From JAJPXC01 sp964562375 (GTDB taxonomy: Bacteria; Bacteroidota; Bacteroidia; Bacteroidales; Muribaculaceae), in contig CAZLSW010000028.1 in NCBI GenBank assembly GCA_964562375.1, positions 1 to 37,459 on the forward strand: DNA of 37,459 nt, in the 5' to 3' direction. The position numbers were made by a program, and so were the translations under genes. Each line of letters begins with the position of its first letter. Positions within the stretch are counted from its first letter, which is position 1. Under the pieces are notes generated by a model, which saw nothing but the letters and a program-made list of their open reading frames with translations, did no database searches and was not told the DNA's origin. Shown here piece by piece: positions 32,209 to 37,459 of the stretch.

Positions 32209-33095
32209 TCGCGGGGATGGTCGTTGCGGTACTGGCGCGGGGAGAATCCCGTGTGGTGTTTGAAGTATTTGCCGAAGAACGACTGATTGGGGAAGTTGAG
32301 CTGAGTGGATATTTGTTGCACAGTGAGGTCGCTTCCCGAGAGAAGCATTTTGGCCTCGAGGATTACGTAGGAGTCGATCCAGTCGCCAGCGGTACGGCCG
32401 CTGGCCTCCTTTACGACTGCGGAGAGGTGCTTGGCCGAGACACACATTTTGTCGGCGTAGAAGGCGACCGATCGTTCTTCCTTGTAATGGCGCTCCACCA
32501 GGGTGAGGAACTTGTAAAAGAGTTCCTCGCCTCGGCGGTGGGAGGCGAGCATGGGGTCGCCCATGTGTGCCGCGTAGAGGCCGAGCGTCTCGTATAGGAT
32601 AGCCTCTCCCAAGCGCTTGATAACCATGCCGTTGTAAGGCGTTTGAGGTTCGGTCAATTTGCGTTGGAGCAAGTCGTGGAAACGACTTTGGGTATCGGTT
32701 TCTTCGTCGGTGAGGTGAATGACGGGGTTCTCCCGGAAATGGATGAAGCACACCACGACGCGCGACAGATAGGGCAACGCGCGTGTCAACGACTTCATGG
32801 TGGCGATAATGGAGAAGCCCTGAAAGTCGTCGCTCACGCGGAATCCCTTGATTGTGTGGCCCGGGCCTAACACCATGAGCGAGTTGGCCCGTACGGTGTA
32901 CTCGCCGAGGTCGACCTCCAGAGTCAACTCCCCTTTGAGCCCCACGACTGATACTACCGACTCGGTGCGCAACGGGAAGTTGATTTTGCGCAGCATATCC
33001 ACGGAATTAATCACCAGGACGCTTTGACCAAGGGCCACGGCGTCCTGTGGGAGCGGGATTGACTCGAGCTCCCAGATATTCCGGTAGTAGTTCAT
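32205..33095 (-). CDS. AraC-family transcriptional regulator
   Basis: A 296-residue regulator. ATG at 33095 is chosen over a TTG at 33116 that would abut the repeat array. The N-terminal half (about 20-170) is a cupin-like sensing domain. The C-terminal AraC domain has two helix-turn-helix units, at about 208-232 (SVAFYADKMCVSAKHLSAVV) and 257-291 (LTVQQISTQLNFPNQSFFGK, then SPRQYR). It faces the efflux operon tail to tail, and is therefore a good candidate to control it, although no operator is evident. A five-copy heptamer array lies just upstream. Confidence 0.9.
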   Translation of the reverse strand: MNYYRNIWELESIPLPQDAVALGQSVLVINSVDMLRKINFPLRTESVVSVVGLKGELTLEVDLGEYTVRANSLMVLGPGHTIKGFRVSDDFQGFSIIATMKSLTRALPYLSRVVVCFIHFRENPVIHLTDEETDTQSRFHDLLQRKLTEPQTPYNGMVIKRLGEAILYETLGLYAAHMGDPMLASHRRGEELFYKFLTLVERHYKEERSVAFYADKMCVSAKHLSAVVKEASGRTAGDWIDSYVILEAKMLLSGSDLTVQQISTQLNFPNQSFFGKYFKHHTGFSPRQYRNDHPRD

Positions 33096-33116
33096 TGTCG
33101 GGTAATGGCCGCGCAA

Positions 33117-33151
33117 GGTTAACGGTTAATGGTTAATGGTTAGTGGTTAAT
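33117..33151. repeat. Heptamer repeat, five copies, upstream of araC-type gene
   Basis: GGTTAAC, GGTTAAT, GGTTAAT, GGTTAGT, GGTTAAT in tandem, 22-56 nt before the regulator's ATG. Same period and copy number as the array at 4281-4315, different sequence. Confidence 0.8.
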
Positions 33152-33169
33152 GGGGTTGTTGTAAGGATT

Positions 33170-33203
33170 CGTTATAACGTTATAACGTTATTGCGTTATA
33201 ACG
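33170..33203. repeat. CGTTATAACG palindrome cluster
   Basis: Three full copies of the 10-bp palindrome CGTTATAACG (33170-33179, 33178-33187, 33194-33203) and one half-copy, in the gap between alaS and the AraC-type gene. It shares an 18-mer with the palindrome at 1818-1851. Confidence 0.75.
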
Positions 33204-33209
33204 AGGGGG

Positions 33210-35828
33210 TTAAATGCTGTTTATCAGGGTGTCGAAGGCGGTGGTGATGCCGTTGCCGTCCTTTCCGCCAGCCTGGGCGAAACCGGGCTGGCCTCCGCCA
33301 CCACCCTTGATGGCCTTGGCGGCGTCGCGCACCATCTGCGAGGCGTTATGACCAGCGGCAACCACGTCGTCGGTCAGGGCGACAGTCAACAGCGGTTTTC
33401 CGGCGACGTCGGTCGTGGCGGCGATAAATGCGGTGTTGTCGGGCGACAGGGCGCGCACCTTGAATGCGACGTTCTTGACAACCTCGGGAATACGGATGCC
33501 GTTCATTGCCACTACCTTTACGCCATTCTTAATCGTGGCGCCTTCGATGAGTTTCTTGGCCATGTTCTCGACGCGCTCGGCCATGTACTCGTCGGCTTGC
33601 TTGCGGAGCTCGGCGTTCTCGTCGATAGAGCGGCGGAGTGCTTGCACGAGGTTGGGGGCGTTGTTGAACATCGCGCCGATCTCGCGCAGGGTGTTGGTCA
33701 TGTCGTCGATAGCGTTCTCCACGCGCTCGCCGGTGATAGCCTCGATACGACGTATGCCGGCGGCGATAGAGCTTTCGGAGATGATGCGGATCATGCCGAT
33801 GTTACCGGTGTTGTCGACGTGGGTGCCACCGCAGAGTTCAACCGAGGAGCCATATTTGATCACGCGCACCTCGTCGCCGTATTTCTCGCCGAAGAGGGCC
33901 ATGGCGCCCATCTCGCGGGCCTGGGCGATGGGCACGTTGCGACGCTCGTCGCGGGCAATAGCCTCACGCACCTTGGCGTTGGCCAGATGCTCCACGCGCC
34001 GAATCTCCTCGGGAGTGAGCTTTTGGAAGTGGGAGAAGTCGAAGCGAAGCACTTGGGGCGAGACGAACGAGCCGCGCTGCTCAACGTGGGTGCCCAATAC
34101 CTCGCGCAGGGCCTCATGGAGGAGGTGGGTGGCGGTGTGGTTGGCCGCTGTGGCGTTGCGGGCCTCGGAGTCGATTTTGGCGTGGAAAGTGGCCGTAGGA
34201 TCAGCGGGAAGGGTGGTGGACAGGTGTACGCCAACACCGTTTTCGCGCTTGGTGTCGTAAATTTCAGTCACTGAGCCGTCAGGTGCCGTGAGGGTGCCAC
34301 GGTCGCCTACCTGACCGCCCATCTCAGCGTAGAAGGGGGTGCGCTCGAGGATTATTTGGTAGTACTCGCGGTTTTTCTGCTTAACCTTGCGGTAGCGGAG
34401 GATGCGGGTGTCGACCTCGCTGAGGTCATATCCCACAAACTCTTGCTCGCCCTCGTTGACCGTAACCCAATCGGTGGCCTCAACGGCGGCGGCATTGCGG
34501 GCGCGGGCTTTCTGGGCCTCCATCTCGCGGTTGAACTCTTCGTGGTTCAAGGTCATATCCTTTTCCTTAAGGATGAGCTCGGTGAGGTCGAGGGGGAACC
34601 CATAGGTGTCATAGAGGGTGAACGCGTCGACACCCGAGATTTCCTTCTTGCCTTCTTTTTGGGCTTTTTCGATGGTGGAGTTGAGCAAGTTGATACCGTT
34701 TTCGAGGGTGCGGAGGAAGGAGTCTTCCTCTTCCTTGATAACCTTCATAATCAACTCTCGCTGTGCTTTCAGCTCGGGGTAGGCTTCGCCCATCGACTCG
34801 ATGAGAGTGTCGATCAACTTGTACATGAAGGCCTCTTTTTGGCCCAGGAAAGTGTAGGCGTAACGGATAGCGCGGCGCTGGATGCGGCGAATCACGTAAC
34901 CGGCCTTGGCGTTGCCTGGGAGCTGGGAGTCGGCGATGGAGAAAGCGATTGTGCGCACGTGGTCGGCAATCACACGCATAGCCACGTCGACGTCCTTGTC
35001 CTGGCCGTATTTCTTGCCGGAGAGCTGAGAGATACGGTCGATCAGCGGAGTGAACACGTCGGTGTCGTAATTGGATGTTTTGCCTTGCAGGGCCATGCAC
35101 AGGCGTTCAAATCCCATGCCGGTGTCGATTACCTTGGCGGGAAGTGGCTCAAGAGACCCGTCGGCCTTGCGGTTGTACTGCATGAACACGAGGTTCCATA
35201 TCTCGATTACTTGGGGATGGTCGTGGTTGACGAGCTCGCGGCCGTCTTTTTCGGCTCTCTCGGCATCGCTTCGGAGGTCGATGTGGATTTCGGAGCATGG
35301 GCCGCATGGGCCGGTGTCGCCCATTTCCCAGAAGTTGTCGTGTTTGTTGCCGTTGATGATGTGATCCTTGGGCAAGTGTTGCTCCCAATAGCTGGCGGCC
35401 TCGTCGTCGCGGCTGAGACCCTCGTCGGGGGAGCCTTCAAAGACGGTGGCGTAGAGGCGCTTGGGATCCAATTTGAGCACGTCGACGAGGTATTCCCATG
35501 CCCAGTCGATTGCCTCTTTCTTGAAATAGTCGCCAAACGACCAGTTGCCCAGCATCTCAAACATGGTGTGGTGATAGGTGTCGTGCCCGACCTCCTCGAG
35601 GTCGTTGTGCTTGCCCGATACGCGCAGGCACTTTTGGGAATCGGCCACGCGGGTGTGTTTCGCCGCCTTGTTACCCAGGATGATGTCCTTAAACTGGTTC
35701 ATGCCCGCGTTGGTGAACATCAGCGTGGGGTCGTCCTTGATAACCATCGGAGCCGAGGGGACGATGGTGTGGCCTTTGGTGCGAAAGAACTCCTTGAAGG
35801 ATTCGCGTATCTCTTTGGCTGTAAGCAT
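33210..35828 (-). CDS. alaS: Alanyl-tRNA synthetase
   Basis: A full-length 872-residue class II synthetase. ATG at 35828 (MLTAKEIRESF) is chosen because the longer frame adds 28 residues of non-conserved leader. The aminoacylation domain is at about 1-440 (motif segments FTNAGMNQFKD and DTGMGFERL). The editing domain carries H564-x3-H568 (HTATH) and C666-GGT-H670, the zinc/editing residues. The C-Ala domain includes the glycine-rich GGGGGQPGFAQAGGKDG (842-858). It is transcribed from a promoter at 35880-35913, back to back with that of the MerR-type gene. Confidence 0.97.
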   Translation of the reverse strand: MLTAKEIRESFKEFFRTKGHTIVPSAPMVIKDDPTLMFTNAGMNQFKDIILGNKAAKHTRVADSQKCLRVSGKHNDLEEVGHDTYHHTMFEMLGNWSFGDYFKKEAIDWAWEYLVDVLKLDPKRLYATVFEGSPDEGLSRDDEAASYWEQHLPKDHIINGNKHDNFWEMGDTGPCGPCSEIHIDLRSDAERAEKDGRELVNHDHPQVIEIWNLVFMQYNRKADGSLEPLPAKVIDTGMGFERLCMALQGKTSNYDTDVFTPLIDRISQLSGKKYGQDKDVDVAMRVIADHVRTIAFSIADSQLPGNAKAGYVIRRIQRRAIRYAYTFLGQKEAFMYKLIDTLIESMGEAYPELKAQRELIMKVIKEEEDSFLRTLENGINLLNSTIEKAQKEGKKEISGVDAFTLYDTYGFPLDLTELILKEKDMTLNHEEFNREMEAQKARARNAAAVEATDWVTVNEGEQEFVGYDLSEVDTRILRYRKVKQKNREYYQIILERTPFYAEMGGQVGDRGTLTAPDGSVTEIYDTKRENGVGVHLSTTLPADPTATFHAKIDSEARNATAANHTATHLLHEALREVLGTHVEQRGSFVSPQVLRFDFSHFQKLTPEEIRRVEHLANAKVREAIARDERRNVPIAQAREMGAMALFGEKYGDEVRVIKYGSSVELCGGTHVDNTGNIGMIRIISESSIAAGIRRIEAITGERVENAIDDMTNTLREIGAMFNNAPNLVQALRRSIDENAELRKQADEYMAERVENMAKKLIEGATIKNGVKVVAMNGIRIPEVVKNVAFKVRALSPDNTAFIAATTDVAGKPLLTVALTDDVVAAGHNASQMVRDAAKAIKGGGGGQPGFAQAGGKDGNGITTAFDTLINSI

Positions 35829-35879
35829 TTTATAATTAATTTTAACGATTTTGCGATAAAAATTGGTTGAAATTTCCTG

Positions 35880-35913
35880 CAAAATTAGGCATTTTCCCCT
35901 ACATAACCACAAA
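35880..35913 (-). promoter_or_regulatory. Promoter of alaS
   Basis: Minus strand TTTG (35913-35910), 22 nt, TAATTTTG (35887-35880). The spacing is slightly long. The leader would be about 45 nt. Confidence 0.55.
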
Positions 35914-35922
35914 TAAAATTCG

Positions 35923-35930
35923 TAAATTTG
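35923..35930 (+). promoter_or_regulatory. -7 box of MerR-type gene
   Basis: TAAATTTG lies 25 nt before the ATG at 35956. No good -33 box is visible; its upstream region overlaps the divergent alaS promoter. Confidence 0.5.
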
Positions 35931-35955
35931 TGGCGTAAGTAATTAATTGAGTGCC

Positions 35956-36288
35956 ATGAACGATCCCTTGTCGAAAAAATATTACAAAATCAGCGAGGTA
36001 GCCGAGATTGTCGACCTGCCTATGTCAACACTACGCTTCTGGGAAAAGGAGTTTACAATCATCCATCCCAAGCGCAACGACAAGGGCTCGCGTTTCTACA
36101 CCCCAGGCGACATCGAGAAGATACGCCAAGTGAAATACTTGGTAAAGGAGAAGGGGCTGAAACTCGACGCTGCCCAGGCTATGATAAAGCGCAACCCCGA
36201 GGGGATTGAGCGCGAGGCCCGCGTTGTGGCCACTTTGCAATCAGCCCGTGAGACGGTATCCTCCTTGCTAGCAGCCATAGGCAAATAA
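35956..36288 (+). CDS. MerR-family transcriptional regulator
   Basis: A 110-residue protein, ATG at 35956 rather than an in-frame TTG three codons upstream. The winged-helix DNA-binding domain fills residues 8-75 (YYKISEVAEIVDLPMSTLRFWEKEF, here split as YYKISEVAEIVD and LPMSTLRFWEKEF; then RNDKGSRFYTPGDIEKI). A short C-terminal helix would dimerise. There is no metal- or drug-binding domain, so no effector can be proposed. Such short MerR-like proteins are common single genes in Bacteroidetes. The lipoprotein gene follows by 23 nt. Confidence 0.9.
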   Translation: MNDPLSKKYYKISEVAEIVDLPMSTLRFWEKEFTIIHPKRNDKGSRFYTPGDIEKIRQVKYLVKEKGLKLDAAQAMIKRNPEGIEREARVVATLQSARETVSSLLAAIGK

Positions 36289-36311
36289 GCTCCTCATCCT
36301 TTTTCACGCTT

Positions 36312-37259
36312 ATGAAACGACTACTCTTATTGTTCGCAATTGCAACATTGCTGTTGCCTGCCTGCGCCGACGACAATTCGTCAACCTCGTCAACATATAT
36401 CCCTGAAACGCCCGAATATAACGACTCTACGATGTGGTACACGAGCTTGGATGATCCCAACGGCACGGGTGGAGATGTGTTCTACATCGTGTCGACATGG
36501 GAGACCGATTGGACAAACGGGGATGGAACCTTGTGCCATTACGCCGACGTGTGGAACGCCGACCACCGCGAGCACATGACTCGCGAAATCTCGAAGGTGG
36601 CCGAATATATGGGATCGGGGAACAATTTCTACTCGCCTTTCTACCGACACATGACCATCGAGATTTGGGCCACTCAGGACGAGGACCAGGTGTACCAGGG
36701 GACACGGCTTTCGATGAAGGACGTGTGCGAGGCCTTCGACCGGTTTAACTCGCGGCGCAAGAAAGGTCGACCGTTTGTCATCGCTGGTTTCAGCCAAGGG
36801 GCACTCGCCGTCGTAGAGTTGCTCAAACACATGGACGACGACACGTACCAGGACATGGCCGCGGCGTATGTGATGGGCTACAAAGTGACCCCCGACGACG
36901 TGGCATCCTGTTCGCGCATCAAGGCGGCTGAGGGAGCTACCGACACGGGGGTGACAATATGCTACAATACCGTGAAGGATGTGAGGTATATCGTGCCTAT
37001 CATCTCGGCACCCTGCGCAATGTGCATCAACCCCGTGAATTGGGTCACCGACGCGACACCGGCCACTCTCAACGACACGATTACCGTAACCGTATCGCCC
37101 GAGCATCACGTGCTGGTGGTCGAGGGATATGACGGGGCGGAGTATTCGCCGATTTACGGGTTCTTAAACGTGGGTGACATCCACTCTTGCGAGCCGTGGC
37201 TATATTCTGCATCCCTTGGGGAAAATGTAAAAGCCAGGATCGCGGCCAAACGGAAATAA
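36312..37259 (+). CDS. DUF3089 lipoprotein, alpha/beta-hydrolase-like
   Basis: A 315-residue predicted lipoprotein (signal MKRLLLLFAIATLLLPAC, lipobox cysteine C18), so anchored in the outer or inner membrane. The DUF3089 family has an alpha/beta-hydrolase fold. The nucleophile elbow G159-F-S161-Q-G163 is intact (PFVIAGFSQGALAV), and the family-type motif CINPVNW (around 238-244) and a late GDIHSCE (H291) are present. An esterase or peptidase activity is possible; the substrate is unknown. It is probably cotranscribed with the MerR-type gene 23 nt upstream and ends before a hairpin. Confidence 0.87.
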   Translation: MKRLLLLFAIATLLLPACADDNSSTSSTYIPETPEYNDSTMWYTSLDDPNGTGGDVFYIVSTWETDWTNGDGTLCHYADVWNADHREHMTREISKVAEYMGSGNNFYSPFYRHMTIEIWATQDEDQVYQGTRLSMKDVCEAFDRFNSRRKKGRPFVIAGFSQGALAVVELLKHMDDDTYQDMAAAYVMGYKVTPDDVASCSRIKAAEGATDTGVTICYNTVKDVRYIVPIISAPCAMCINPVNWVTDATPATLNDTITVTVSPEHHVLVVEGYDGAEYSPIYGFLNVGDIHSCEPWLYSASLGENVKARIAAKRK

Positions 37260-37285
37260 AACCCCGCGGCGCGGAGCCCATAAAA

Positions 37286-37320
37286 GAGGCTGCGCCAATT
37301 GACACAGCCTCATTAATTTT
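37286..37320 (+). terminator. Terminator after DUF3089 gene
   Basis: GAGGCTG (37286-37292) pairs with CAGCCTC (37305-37311) around a loop containing CAATTG, then ATTAATTTT. It is 27 nt after the stop codon. Confidence 0.65.
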
Positions 37321-37459
37321 GCTTTGCTACGCAAAGAATTAACACGAATTTCGATACTTTACCCCTACAGGAATTAGTGTTAATTAAGGAGCGTAAGCTC
37401 TCTAAAAATTACCCCAGTTCGGGATAAAAAAGTGGCATAATTATTTGATAATGTGGGGA
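37321..37459. other. Non-coding tail with inverted repeats
   Basis: Contains CTTTGC-TAC-GCAAAG (37322-37336), arms AATTAACAC (37337-37345) and GTGTTAATT (37377-37385), and GAGC-GTAA-GCTC (37389-37400). No gene is visible before the window ends. Confidence 0.5.

Noticed and set aside
34356..35870. 504-residue open frame on the plus strand opposite alaS
   Set aside because: Entirely antisense to a conserved, complete alaS; the Val/Gly/Asp-rich sequence is what a codon-biased G+C-rich gene yields on its complement.
35829..35912. 28-residue extension of alanyl-tRNA synthetase
   Set aside because: Not part of the conserved synthetase start MLTAKEIRESF, and it would overlap the alaS promoter.

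Overview
The window looks like a chromosomal segment of a Bacteroidales genome, most likely Muribaculaceae or a close relative; the family is inferred from gene content. Evidence: promoters of the Bacteroidetes type (TTTG, about 19-20 nt, TAnnTTTG) before several genes, few Shine-Dalgarno-like starts, TolC/HlyD/MFS efflux and DUF4369 lipoprotein families, a C-terminal secretion-type tail, and the gene blocks yceD-rpmF-fabH-era-der and purH-mreB-mreC-mreD-mrdA-rodA. I found no rRNA, tRNA, CRISPR array, transposase or integrase gene.

Layout. 1-760: a gene-free stretch with a good promoter, then a small HTH regulator. 1011-4272 (minus): acyl-ACP thioesterase, phosphohexomutase and a small thioredoxin-fold protein lacking CXXC. 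4497-7163 (minus): a large secreted beta-helix plus beta-propeller protein. 7487-10006 (plus): asparagine synthetase B and an ADP-ribosylglycohydrolase. 10173-14529 (plus): YceD, ribosomal protein L32, FabH, Era and Der. 14513-18659 (minus): two glycosyltransferases, a thioredoxin-like lipoprotein without CXXC, and YqgE. 18706-19451 (minus): an A+T-rich nucleotidyltransferase/HEPN pair, a candidate toxin-antitoxin module, with its own consensus promoter. 19520-26973 (minus): the rod-shape/elongasome operon behind purH. 27298-27870: an exported protein of unknown function. 28004-28190: a possible structured RNA. 28266-32208 (plus): a complete three-part efflux operon, met tail to tail by an AraC regulator. 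33210-35828 (minus): alaS. 35956-37259 (plus): a MerR-type regulator and a DUF3089 lipoprotein.

The least explained material is between genes. A G+C-rich repeat (core CCGCGG-CAAA-CCGCGG, then GGCACGGTGGCTTGATGGGG) lies in five intergenic regions, three times directly against a stop codon. At two of those sites the neighbouring gene's 3' end has been copied together with the repeat. There are also three loci of an 8-nt tandem repeat (CGAATRNA), two loci of CGTTATAACG palindromes, two five-copy heptamer arrays in 5' leaders, a perfect 19-bp palindrome with a stop codon at its apex, and a long A+T-rich inverted repeat between mreB and mreC. These repeats, the MNT/HEPN module, the candidate RNA and the beta-helix/propeller protein are the best targets for follow-up.
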